Part shown: positions 1-10,535 of the stretch, in pieces
How the letters are laid out: each line of letters starts with the position of its first letter
Numbering within the stretch: position 1 is the first letter of the stretch
DNA from: Thermoanaerobaculales bacterium
GTDB lineage: Bacteria; Acidobacteriota; Thermoanaerobaculia; Thermoanaerobaculales; Sulfomarinibacteraceae
NCBI GenBank assembly: GCA_035358815.1
Contig: DAOPQC010000001.1
Location: forward strand, 160,703 to 224,702
Direction: 5' to 3'
DNA length: 64,000 nucleotides
Translations under genes and position numbers: made by a program
Notes under the pieces: model-generated
Database searches by the model: none
What the model was told of the DNA's origin: nothing
What the model saw: the letters and a program-made list of their open reading frames with translations, nothing else

Positions 1-70
1 ATCCTAGATCCTAGATCCTAGATCCTAGATCCTAGATCCTAGATCCTAGATCCTAGATCCTATCCCCTGG
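1..70. repeat. ATCCTAG heptamer array with CCCCTGG cap
   Basis: Eight perfect copies of the 7-base unit ATCCTAG run from the first base to 56. A partial unit and the cap TCCCCTGG follow, ending 14 bases before the next start codon. The array is cut by the window edge. Related heptamers lie at 3900-3976, and the cap alone recurs at 10507-10522. Confidence 0.95.
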
Positions 71-84
71 TCGGGAGGGGGCAC

Positions 85-597
85 ATGACGCAGGCCAAAG
101 AGCAGATCCGCGAGATCCTGAGGAAGGCCTACCAGATCGAGGTCGACGGCCACACCTTCTACTCGATGGCGGCCGAGCGGGCCGACAAGCCCGCGGTGCA
201 GGAGCTGTTCGCCAAGCTCGCCCGCGACGAGGTCCAGCACAAGGCCTACCTCAAGACCGTGATGGGGTCGTTCGAGGACAAGGGTGTGGAGGCCTTCCAC
301 CTCCACCTCAAGGACCCCAACCTCAAGGCCTTCACCGCCACCATCTTCACCGACCGCTTCCGGGAGCAGGCGAGCGGCACCGACTTCGAGATCGGGGTGC
401 TGTCAATCGGCATGACCCTCGAGAACAACGCCATCGCGTACTTCTCGGGGGCGGCCCGCAGCGCGACCGAGCAGGAGGTGCGGTCGTTCTACGAGTTCCT
501 CGCCGACTGGGAGCGCCAGCACCTGGACGCGCTGCAGGCGCTGTACGGCGGAGTCCGCCAGGAGTTCTGGGAGTCGAGCGGGTTCTCACCGTTCTAG
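85..597 (+). CDS. Ferritin-like (rubrerythrin-type) di-iron protein
   Basis: A 170-residue four-helix-bundle protein of the ferritin-like superfamily. The di-iron ligand pattern is visible: E19 in the first helix, E49 with H52 (ExxH), E113, and E143 with H146 (second ExxH). The family usually oxidises ferrous iron or reduces peroxide. No C-terminal rubredoxin Cys4 domain is present, so it is not a complete rubrerythrin. The product is probably cytoplasmic, with no signal peptide. The start is the ATG at 85, preceded by a strong GGGAGGGGG Shine-Dalgarno at 73-81. It stands alone, with 281 bases before hutH. A role in iron or peroxide handling is inferred from the fold only; the substrate cannot be read from sequence. 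Confidence 0.8.
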   Translation: MTQAKEQIREILRKAYQIEVDGHTFYSMAAERADKPAVQELFAKLARDEVQHKAYLKTVMGSFEDKGVEAFHLHLKDPNLKAFTATIFTDRFREQASGTDFEIGVLSIGMTLENNAIAYFSGAARSATEQEVRSFYEFLADWERQHLDALQALYGGVRQEFWESSGFSPF

Positions 598-841
598 GAG
601 TCCGTGCCGCGCTGGCCTGTGAGGGGGGTGGGGCGGGCCACCGTGTCGGCGGCCGGCCGCCGCGCCACGAGCTCTTCTCAGGCATGGCTTTCGTGTAGGA
701 CGAGATGCCACGGACGCTGGCGGCCGGCGTGCCGGCGCCGGGGCATCGCAGTCAGCCAGGGCCCGGCGAGGTTGTCGACCAGGGCGCTGCGGCCCGCCAT
801 GGCCTGCCCGGCGGTGGCGCCCGTAGGCGCGGCGCATGGGC

Positions 842-847
842 TACAAT
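842..847 (+). promoter_or_regulatory. -10-like TACAAT upstream of hutH
   Basis: GCTACAAT lies 31 bases before the hutH GTG. No -35 hexamer is visible at the usual spacing. The same GCTAyamT form recurs before several other genes here. Confidence 0.4.
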
Positions 848-878
848 CGCCGCTCGTCGAGGCCGCAAGGGAGGCGAC

Positions 879-2399
879 GTGATCGAGGTGATCCAGATCG
901 ACGGCCGCAGCCTGCGCCTGGCGGACGTCGAGGTCGTGGCCAGGGCGGGCGTCCGGGTGGAGCTCGCGGACGAGGCGCGGCAGCGGGTGGCCGCGAGCCG
1001 CGCCGTCGTGGACCGGATCCTGTCCTCGGGAGCCGTCGTATACGGCGTCAACACCGGCTTCGGCAAGCTCGCCGAGATCCGGGTCCCGGCCGATCAACTG
1101 CGCCGCCTCCAGCTCAACCTGCTGCGGTCCCACGCCTGCGGCGTCGGCGAGCCGTTCCCGCAGCGCGTGGTGCGGGCCATGCTGCTGCTGCGAGCCAACG
1201 TGCTGGCTTCAGGTCACGCCGGGTGCCGCCCGGTGGTGATCGACCGCCTGCTCGAGCTGATCAATGCCGGCGTCCACCCGGTGGTGCCGAGCCGGGGATC
1301 GGTTGGCGCGTCGGGCGATCTCGCGCCACTCGCCCACCTGGCGCTGCCGCTCCTCGGCGAGGGAGCGGCGGCCGTCGGGGACGAGGTGCTGCCGGGCCGC
1401 GAGGCCCTGCGCCGGGCCGGGATCGAGCCGCTCGAGCTGGAGGCGAAGGAGGGGCTGGCGCTGATCAATGGCACCCAGGCCTCGGTCGCGGTCGCGGCGC
1501 TCGCGGTCGCCGAGGCGGGTCGCCTCCTCGACGCAGCCGATGTGGTCTGCGCGCTCAGCCTCGACGCCCTGGCCGGGACGGACGCCGCCTTCGACGAGGC
1601 GGTCCACGCGGCGCGGCCCCATCCCGGCCAGCGGACGAGCGCACACCGCATGGCGAAGCTGCTCGAGGGCTCCCAGATCCGCGAAGACCACCGCGAGTGC
1701 GGTCGCGTCCAGGACGCCTACTCGCTGCGCTGCTCGCCCCAGGTGCACGGCGCTGCGCGGGACGCCCTCGAGCATGCGCGCGGCGTGCTGGCGATCGAGG
1801 TCAACTCGGCGACCGACAACCCGATGGTGCTCGACGACGGCCGCGTGGTGTCCGCGGGGAACTTCCACGGCGCCCCGGTAGCGGCCGTGTGCGACTACCT
1901 GACGATCGCCCTTGCCGACCTCGCCTCGATCTCGGAGCGGCGGCTGGCGCGGCTGGTCGACACCTCGCTGTCGGGCCTGCCGGCGTTCCTGACCCCCGAG
2001 CCCGGGCTGAACTCCGGGCTGATGATGGTCCAGGTCGGGGCCGCGGCGCTGGTCAGCGAGTGCAAGACGCTGGCCCACCCCGCGTCGGTGGACTCGATCC
2101 CGACCTCCGCCGGCCAGGAGGACCACGTCTCGATGTCGACCTGGGCCAGCCGCAAGCTGGCCGCGGTCGTGGAGACGCTCCGGATGGTGCTCGGGATGGA
2201 GTACCTGGCGGCGGCGCAGGCGGTCGAGTTCCATCGGCCGCTCGAGACGTCGGAGGTCCTCGAGCGCGCCATCCTGGCGCTGCGCCGTCATGTCCCGCGC
2301 CTCGACGAGGACCGCGTGCTCGCTCCCGACATCGAGCACGCCGCCTCGCTGGTGGAGGGCCTCGCAGAGCTGCTCGGGGAACCCCCGCCCGACCAGTGA
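879..2399 (+). CDS. hutH: Histidine ammonia-lyase
   Basis: Converts L-histidine to urocanate and ammonia, the first step of histidine degradation. The 506-residue length is normal for the family. The Ala144-Ser145-Gly146 triad, which cyclises to the MIO electrophile, sits in a GSVGASGDLAPL context. Other family marks are NTGFGKLA near residue 64, GRVQDAYSLRC and EVNSATDNPM. I chose the GTG at 879 because GGGAGG stands 4-9 bases upstream and homologous sequence begins there; the frame is open further upstream. The other hut genes (hutU, hutI, hutG) are not in the window, so the pathway must be completed elsewhere or this enzyme acts alone. A tyrosine or phenylalanine lyase is less likely, given the HAL-type motifs. 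Confidence 0.9.
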   Translation: MIEVIQIDGRSLRLADVEVVARAGVRVELADEARQRVAASRAVVDRILSSGAVVYGVNTGFGKLAEIRVPADQLRRLQLNLLRSHACGVGEPFPQRVVRAMLLLRANVLASGHAGCRPVVIDRLLELINAGVHPVVPSRGSVGASGDLAPLAHLALPLLGEGAAAVGDEVLPGREALRRAGIEPLELEAKEGLALINGTQASVAVAALAVAEAGRLLDAADVVCALSLDALAGTDAAFDEAVHAARPHPGQRTSAHRMAKLLEGSQIREDHRECGRVQDAYSLRCSPQVHGAARDALEHARGVLAIEVNSATDNPMVLDDGRVVSAGNFHGAPVAAVCDYLTIALADLASISERRLARLVDTSLSGLPAFLTPEPGLNSGLMMVQVGAAALVSECKTLAHPASVDSIPTSAGQEDHVSMSTWASRKLAAVVETLRMVLGMEYLAAAQAVEFHRPLETSEVLERAILALRRHVPRLDEDRVLAPDIEHAASLVEGLAELLGEPPPDQ

Positions 2400-2440
2400 A
2401 CAGGGGTCAGGGTCTAGGGGCTGGGCCAGCCAACCCTATC

Positions 2441-2511
2441 CGTGCCCGTCTCCGTGCTCGTGCCCGCTTCCCATCTCGTGGGGCTCGGAGACGGAGACGG
2501 AGGCGGGCACG
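2441..2511. repeat. Inverted pair of degenerate CGGGNN hexamer arrays
   Basis: A C-rich arm (2441-2472, units like CGTGCC and CGTCTC) faces a G-rich arm (2487-2511, units like GGAGAC and GGGCAC). It is a diverged member of the GGGAAC repeat family found at six other loci. The G-rich arm lies on the coding strand, upstream of the gene at 2605. Confidence 0.75.
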
Positions 2512-2575
2512 CGCGAGGCGGCGAGGAGCCTCGATCCCTTGTCAGCGCCCGCTCATCCCACTCCCAGAGCCGTGC

Positions 2576-2581
2576 TATAAC
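2576..2581 (+). promoter_or_regulatory. -10-like TATAAC upstream of the protease gene
   Basis: GCTATAAC lies 23 bases before the GTG at 2605, with no clear -35. It leaves room for the GGGAGG ribosome site at 2590-2595. Confidence 0.4.
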
Positions 2582-2604
2582 CCCATCTCGGGAGGCTGCG
2601 TGGC

Positions 2605-3765
2605 GTGACGGCACCGGCGGAGCAACCCGCGGCGCCGGCCCCGGCCCCGGTCGGGCTGGGACCGCTGATCTTCAGGGCCTGTGTCGTCGCCATCTGGAGC
2701 GACGGCGAGATGGCGACCGCGGAGCGCGACCACCTGAGCCACCTCATCGATGCCGTCGCATCGAGCGACCAGGAGCGCTCGGAGATGCGGCGGATCGCGC
2801 TCCACGACGTCAACCGGCACGCCGTGCTCGCCGACCTCGAGCGGCTCGACGGGGCGGCACGGCGGCACGTCTTCGACCGCTGCGTCGACCTCCTCGCCAG
2901 CGACCGCCGCCTCGGCCGGGGCGAGCTGCGCTTCCTCACCCGGATCCGGCGCGCCTGCGGGGTCGGCTGGTGGACGCTTGAGCGCGTCGCCTGGCGGGCG
3001 GCGTGGCGGCGGCGGCTCGCGGTGCTGGCGGTGCTGCTGGCGCTCGCCGTCGCGGCGGTGGTGGCGGGGTCGAGGTGGCGGCGCGAGCCGGGGTTCGGGC
3101 CCGAGGAGCTCTGGGACCGCCGCGAGATCACGCTGCCCGCGGCGGCCGGATTGCGGGCCGAGCTCGCGCCCGATGAGCTCTACGAGGCGGTGACGCACTC
3201 GGTGGTGGCGGTCAACGTGCTGGTCGGCGGCGCCATCCAGGGCAACGGCTCCGGCGCCGTGATCGGGCGCGACGATCTGGGCCAGCTCTACATCCTCACC
3301 AACCGGCATGTCGTCTACCAGGAGCTGTCGCAGGATGAGATCCTGACCCTGGAGGCCGAGCTCGAGTCGGGCGTCCAGCTTCCCGCCCTGCTCGACTTCG
3401 TGTCGAGGCGCTGGGACCTCGCGCTGCTGGTCGTGCCGGGCCTCACCGGGTGGGCCGAGCCGCTGCCGGTGGTGCCGCGCGACCAGCTCAGGGTCGGCCA
3501 GCAGGTCTACGCCGTGGGCAGCCCGATGGGCCTGCGCAACAGCTTCACCACCGGGGTCATCTCGGGGATGCGCGGCGGCTACATCCAGACCGACGCCACG
3601 GTCCACCAGGGGTCGAGCGGCGGGCCGTTGCTCGACGCCGGCGGCGGGCTGTGCGGCGTTGTCACCCAGAGCCACGAGGCCAAGGACATCTCGTTCGCCA
3701 TCTACGCCGACACCATCTTCGATGTGCTCGAGGAGCGCCGCTTGGCCACCGTCGCTGCGGATTGA
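2605..3765 (+). CDS. Membrane protein: TerB-like domain, TM helix, trypsin-like serine protease
   Basis: A 386-residue protein in three parts. Residues about 20-130 form a helical, acidic TerB-like domain (IWSDGEMATAERDHL). Residues 138-156 are one transmembrane helix. Residues about 190-380 are an HtrA/Deg-type trypsin-fold protease with a complete triad: H235 (TNRHVV), D271 (WDLALL) and S338 (QGSSGGP). No PDZ domain follows, unlike DegP or DegS. The layout implies a cytoplasmic TerB domain controlling or anchoring a periplasmic protease, if the single helix runs inside to outside. The GTG start is supported by GGGAGG at 2590-2595. The target is unknown. Envelope stress proteolysis is the natural inference, but nothing here names a substrate. 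Confidence 0.8.
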   Translation: MTAPAEQPAAPAPAPVGLGPLIFRACVVAIWSDGEMATAERDHLSHLIDAVASSDQERSEMRRIALHDVNRHAVLADLERLDGAARRHVFDRCVDLLASDRRLGRGELRFLTRIRRACGVGWWTLERVAWRAAWRRRLAVLAVLLALAVAAVVAGSRWRREPGFGPEELWDRREITLPAAAGLRAELAPDELYEAVTHSVVAVNVLVGGAIQGNGSGAVIGRDDLGQLYILTNRHVVYQELSQDEILTLEAELESGVQLPALLDFVSRRWDLALLVVPGLTGWAEPLPVVPRDQLRVGQQVYAVGSPMGLRNSFTTGVISGMRGGYIQTDATVHQGSSGGPLLDAGGGLCGVVTQSHEAKDISFAIYADTIFDVLEERRLATVAAD

Positions 3766-3899
3766 AACCGGGCTCAGCCGCGCGCGTGTTGCTCCGCCAC
3801 GACGACGGCTGGAAAAGCGCGATCCTTTCGACTCCCGGCTCGAGGTCCTGGTGGGCGGTGGCGCGAAGACGGGCGCCTGCCTTTCCCCTCAGACCATCG

Positions 3900-3983
3900 A
3901 TCTCGGATCCCGGGACCCGGATCCTGGACCCTGGACCCCAGATCCTAGATCCCGGATCCTAGATCCTAGATCCTATCCTGTGG
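3900..3983. repeat. Degenerate heptamer array with cap
   Basis: Eleven 7-base units run from 3900 to 3976. They shift from ATCTCGG, ATCCCGG and ATCCTGG to ATCCTAG, then end in a cap CCTGTGG. It is the same family as 1-70 but with variable units. It lies in the 234-base gap downstream of the protease gene and of nrdJ, which converge here. Confidence 0.9.
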
Positions 3984-3999
3984 ATGGTTGAGTGGGGGG

Positions 4000-7500
<3,501 letters not shown>

Positions 7501-7599
7501 CCTTCCCCCGAAACCCTCGTGCTCGCAAGCCGGCAAAAAAACCCCTTCTCGACGCGCGCCTCAGCCCCAGTGCACCGAGGGGGATTTGCCGGACTCGAA

Positions 7600-7615
7600 C
7601 CACTATATCTTGCGC
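7600..7615 (-). promoter_or_regulatory. NrdR-box-like operator 1
   Basis: CCACTATATCTTGCGC on the plus strand matches the known NrdR box (ACACwATATATwGTGT) at 12 of 16 positions by eye. It overlaps the -10 element of the nrdJ promoter. Confidence 0.65.
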
Positions 7616-7631
7616 TTTCGACGCTTGTCAA
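7602..7631 (-). promoter_or_regulatory. Sigma70-type promoter of nrdJ
   Basis: On the minus strand, TTGACA (7631-7626), an 18-base spacer and TATAGT (7607-7602). The -35 is a perfect consensus and the -10 differs at one position. Predicted transcription start is near 7595, giving a leader of about 95 bases. Confidence 0.75.
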
Positions 7632-7646
7632 CACTACATCTTGGGG
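7631..7646 (-). promoter_or_regulatory. NrdR-box-like operator 2
   Basis: ACACTACATCTTGGGG matches the NrdR box at 12 of 16 positions. It begins exactly 31 bases from operator 1, which is three helical turns and the usual NrdR spacing. It abuts the -35 element. Confidence 0.65.
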
Positions 7647-7839
7647 TATTCCCCCGCTCCCTAAGTGCCTGGACCGGGGAGGTTTGTTCACATTCCGCGC
7701 ACACTCCGGCAGATCGCGGCGGCCTCATCTCAGGAGGTGCCATCGAGCAGCGAAACGGGCGCCGAACGACGAACGAGGGACGAGCGGCCGAGGCGCGCCG
7801 CCGGCGCGCCGGCGCCGCCCGATCGGGACGCTCGCGGCC
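7647..7839. other. Gap between the nrdJ promoter and the SDR gene end
   Basis: No gene is recognisable. A short GGGG-TATT-CCCC inverted repeat lies at 7643-7654, next to operator 2. A GC-only palindromic stretch lies near 7796-7815. Short open frames here look like chance in high-GC DNA. Confidence 0.5.
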
Positions 7840-8862
7840 TCAGTTGCGGTAGCGCTCGCTGATGTTCGGGATCAAGTACTCCTCGAAGGCGCGCGACAGG
7901 TCGTAGCGTGGGGCGAAGCGCCAGTCGCGGCGCGCCGCCGAGTCGTCGACGTCGGCCGGCCAGCTGTCGACGATGGCCTGCCGCTTGAGGTCGGGCACGA
8001 AGGTGATGTCGGCGTCGGGGAAGCCGCCGAGCACCAGCTCGCGGATCTCGAGGGCCGACGGGTTGAAGGCGGTGATGTTGTAAATCAATCGGGTGAGGCG
8101 GCCGCGGTCCGCGAGCGCCAGGGTCACCAGGGCGTCGACTGCGTCGGGCATGACCATGAACGGGATCCGGGTGTCCGGGCGCACGAAGCACGCGTAGGAC
8201 GCGCCCCGCGCCGCCGCGTGCAGCATTTCCGGCGCGAAGTCCGAGGTCCCGCCCGACGGCACCGTGAACGCCGAGATCAGGCCCGGGAAGCGGATCGACC
8301 GGAAGTCGACCTTGCCGTGCGGGACCTCGGCCGCGAGCTGCTTGTAGTGGCCGGCGTAGTAGCGGCCGAGATGCTCGCAGTAGAGCTTGTTGCAGCCGTA
8401 CATGGTGGTCGGCACGTTCCAGTCCGCCTCGGTCACCCGGCCGGCGCGCTCCTTGGTCTCGAGGTCCGGCATCCCGTAGGCGGCGATCGAGGAGGGGTAC
8501 ATGAACAGCACGTGGCGGCCGTGCGACTCGCCCTGCGCCTGAGCGAAGTCGAGCAGCTTCAGGGTCCCCTCGACGTTGACCTGGTGGGCGGTGAGCGGGG
8601 TGAACTCGGCGCGCGTCGACAGCAGCGCGGCCAGGTGGTAGATCGCGTCCACCTCGTACTCGGCGAGGATCCGCTCCAGCAGGTGCTCCTCGAGGATCGA
8701 GCCGACGAACTCGCGCTCCACCATCCCGTGCAACTGCGAATCAAGGGGCTGCAGGTCGATGGTGACGATCGGCGAGCCGCCGTTTGCCGCCAGCCGCTCG
8801 ATCAGGCCGTGCCCGATCTCGCCGCTGGCGCCGGTGATCAGGGTGACCGACTTGCGCAGCAT
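7840..8862 (-). CDS. SDR-family L-threonine 3-dehydrogenase-like enzyme
   Basis: A 340-residue extended short-chain dehydrogenase. It has the NAD-binding TGASGEIG motif at residues 10-17, a Ser in YPSSIAAYG and the catalytic YxxxK pair (YGCNK). The C-terminal half carries stretches typical of the epimerase-like threonine dehydrogenases: RFPGLIS, GGTSDFAPEM, IPFMVMPDAVDAL and RQAIVDSWPADVDDSAAR. Those enzymes oxidise L-threonine to 2-amino-3-ketobutyrate with NAD. A nucleotide-sugar epimerase is the main alternative, but the DSWP...DDS..AR block favours threonine dehydrogenase. The ATG at 8862 has GGGAGG six bases upstream. No kbl (CoA ligase) partner is adjacent. Divergent from the exporter adaptor at 9190. 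Confidence 0.75.
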   Translation of the reverse strand: MLRKSVTLITGASGEIGHGLIERLAANGGSPIVTIDLQPLDSQLHGMVEREFVGSILEEHLLERILAEYEVDAIYHLAALLSTRAEFTPLTAHQVNVEGTLKLLDFAQAQGESHGRHVLFMYPSSIAAYGMPDLETKERAGRVTEADWNVPTTMYGCNKLYCEHLGRYYAGHYKQLAAEVPHGKVDFRSIRFPGLISAFTVPSGGTSDFAPEMLHAAARGASYACFVRPDTRIPFMVMPDAVDALVTLALADRGRLTRLIYNITAFNPSALEIRELVLGGFPDADITFVPDLKRQAIVDSWPADVDDSAARRDWRFAPRYDLSRAFEEYLIPNISERYRN

Positions 8863-9189
8863 CCGTACCTCCCGGTCGCAACCGTCTCAATTTCGCCGCG
8901 GATCGGGTTTCTGTCAAGGGATCAGCCTACCGCCAAGCGCGGCTGTATCCTCCCGCCAATTCGTTCCCGTCCCCGTTCCCGTACCCGTTCCCGAAACCAG
9001 GCAGCCGAGCGCCTCGTGATTGCCGATTCCGGCGCGGGAACGGGAACGGGAGCGGGAACGGGGACGGAAGCGGGCGGGGGGCCAATCCCTAACCCCCTAC
9101 CCCCATCCCCTGGGTGGGTGAGGGCGCCCGCGAACCGCCGGGCCGCGTTCTCCGTATTGATGGATTGGAAAGAGCTCGGGAGGCGTGCC
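8863..9189. other. 327-base divergent intergenic region
   Basis: It separates the SDR gene (minus) from the ABC-exporter adaptor (plus). It holds the inverted hexamer arrays (8962-9077) and a C-rich tract at about 9084-9114 ending in CCCCATCCCCTGGG, which resembles the cap of the heptamer arrays. A minus-strand TTGACA (8917-8912) could be a -35 for the SDR gene, but its -10 is poor. Confidence 0.6.
8962..9077. repeat. Outward-facing pair of GGGAAC arrays
   Basis: The left arm 8962-8993 is C-rich (CGTTCC/CGTCCC units), so G-rich on the minus strand. The right arm 9034-9077 is G-rich (CGGGAA, CGGGAG and CGGGGA units). Each arm has at least four GGG runs with mostly 3-base loops, a canonical G-quadruplex pattern. 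Each G-rich strand is the coding strand of the flanking gene. Confidence 0.9.
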
Positions 9190-10305
9190 ATGAGAAAGGT
9201 TGTGAGGCTGCTCGTCCTGCTGGCCGTGATTGCCGGCGGCGTCGGCGGGATCTACGCCTGGGTCGGCAGCCGCGACGGCGACGACAAGGGCTTCAAGCTG
9301 GTCGCGGCCGAGCTCGGGTCGATCACCGAGAAGGCTCTCGCGGTTGGCCAGATCGAGCCGCGCGAGAAGTTCCAGATCAAGTCGAAGGTCTCCGGGATCG
9401 TCAGGCGCGCCCACGTCGAGGTCGGCGACCAGGTGCGGCGGGGCGACCCGCTGTTCGAGATCGCGCCCGACCCGACCCCCCAGGAGCTGCTCATGGTGGA
9501 CCACGGCCTGCGCTCGGCCGAGGCCAGCTACGAGAAGGCGCGCGCCGACTACCAGCGCGGCCAGGAGCTGCACGGCGACGGGCTGCTGTCGAAAGGCGAC
9601 CTCGATGCCCTCCAGGAGGCGTTCGAGCTGGCGACGGTGGCCCGCGAGCAGGCCCAGGACTACCGCGAGCTGACCCGCCAGGGTCGAGTGACCGGCGCGA
9701 CGACCAAGGTCGAGACGACGATCCTCGCCCCGGCCGCCGGCACCGTGCTCAGCCGGGCGGTCAATCCCGGCGACCCGGTGGTGCCCCTCACCTCCTACCA
9801 GCCCGGCACCGAGCTCGCCTCGGTGGCCGACATGAGCGACCTGATCTTCAAGGGCACCGTCGACGAGATCGATGTCGGCAAGATCGCGGTCGGCATGCCG
9901 TGCCGGATCAAGGTCGGCGCCCTGCCCGACACGCCGGTGACCGGACGGCTGTCGCGGATCGCGCCCCAGGCGCAGAAGGACGAGGGAGCGACGCTGTTCG
10001 ACGTCGAGATCGAGCTCGATCCGGGCCAGGAGGTGGTGCTGCGGGCCGGTTACTCGGCCAACGCCGAGGTCGTGATCCGCGAGAAGCACGACGTGATCAT
10101 GATCCCTGAGCGGCTGGTCGTGTTCTCCGACGACGGCACCGAAAGCTTCGTCGAGCGGCCGGGCCAGGGCGAGGGCGCGGAGCCGATCAAGGTCGCAGTG
10201 AAGCTCGGTCTGTCGGACGGCCTCAACGTCGAGGTCGAGGACGGCCTCAAGGTTGGAGACGAGGTGGTGCAGCGGCCGCCGCGCGAGGTCGGATCGATCT
10301 TCTAG
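9190..10305 (+). CDS. HlyD/MacA-type periplasmic adaptor of an ABC exporter
   Basis: A 371-residue membrane-fusion protein. An N-terminal helix (about residues 5-24) anchors it in the inner membrane. A lipoyl-like half (IEPREKFQIKSKVSGIV) follows, then a coiled-coil hairpin (about 95-170) and the second lipoyl half with beta-barrel (ILAPAAGTVLSRAVNPGDPV). Such proteins join an inner-membrane pump to an outer-membrane duct. The ATG at 9190 has GGGAGG seven to twelve bases upstream; an ATG ten codons earlier has no ribosome site. It is first in a co-directional set with two permeases and an ATPase. The MacAB-like order suggests export of a peptide, lipid or drug; the cargo is unknown. Confidence 0.85.
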   Translation: MRKVVRLLVLLAVIAGGVGGIYAWVGSRDGDDKGFKLVAAELGSITEKALAVGQIEPREKFQIKSKVSGIVRRAHVEVGDQVRRGDPLFEIAPDPTPQELLMVDHGLRSAEASYEKARADYQRGQELHGDGLLSKGDLDALQEAFELATVAREQAQDYRELTRQGRVTGATTKVETTILAPAAGTVLSRAVNPGDPVVPLTSYQPGTELASVADMSDLIFKGTVDEIDVGKIAVGMPCRIKVGALPDTPVTGRLSRIAPQAQKDEGATLFDVEIELDPGQEVVLRAGYSANAEVVIREKHDVIMIPERLVVFSDDGTESFVERPGQGEGAEPIKVAVKLGLSDGLNVEVEDGLKVGDEVVQRPPREVGSIF

Positions 10306-10436
10306 AGGGTGTTGGCGATGGGTGAGTCGTTACGACTGCCGACGAGTGGTGGCGCCCGCGGGGCAGTGGCGGAGCTGCACTGTGCCCACACCAGGGTTCG
10401 CGAAAGGCGTCGTCCGACCCCTGCAATCGCGCGAAT

Positions 10437-10469
10437 CGGGAACGGGAACGGGGACGGGAACGGGGACGG
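10437..10469. repeat. GGGAAC array, G-rich on plus strand
   Basis: Five hexamer units (CGGGAA, CGGGGA) give four or more GGG runs with 3-base spacing. It lies 67 bases before the permease start, in the 230-base gap after the adaptor gene. No opposing C-rich arm is present here. Confidence 0.9.
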
Positions 10470-10506
10470 AGTGGGGGGGCGAGCGAACTCCCAGCTTCTA
10501 GCCCCC

Positions 10507-10522
10507 AGATCCTATCCCCTGG
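10507..10522. repeat. Single cap motif AGATCCTATCCCCTGG
   Basis: Fourteen bases before the GTG at 10536. All but the first base matches the cap at 56-70, where it also sits 14 bases before a start codon. Its 3' end runs into the GGGAGGG ribosome site of the permease. Confidence 0.8.
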
Positions 10523-10535
10523 ATGGGAGGGCGGC

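Noticed and set aside
879..2399. Phenylalanine or tyrosine ammonia-lyase instead of histidine ammonia-lyase
   Set aside because: The HAL-type blocks (NTGFGKLA, GRVQDAYSLRC) and the 506-residue length match histidine lyase. Bacterial TAL/PAL share the fold, so the call is kept at 0.9, not certain.
7501..7600. Cobalamin riboswitch upstream of the B12-dependent reductase
   Set aside because: The leader is about 95 bases, shorter than a B12 riboswitch, and no B12-box-like GCCACTG was found. The paired NrdR-like boxes explain control better.
7570..7660. tRNA-like T-arm (GGTTCGAGTCC on the minus strand) near a GGGGGAA...ATCCCCC pairing
   Set aside because: The T-stem does not pair and the acceptor pairing is out of register. 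No anticodon arm forms. The region is better explained as the nrdJ promoter and leader.
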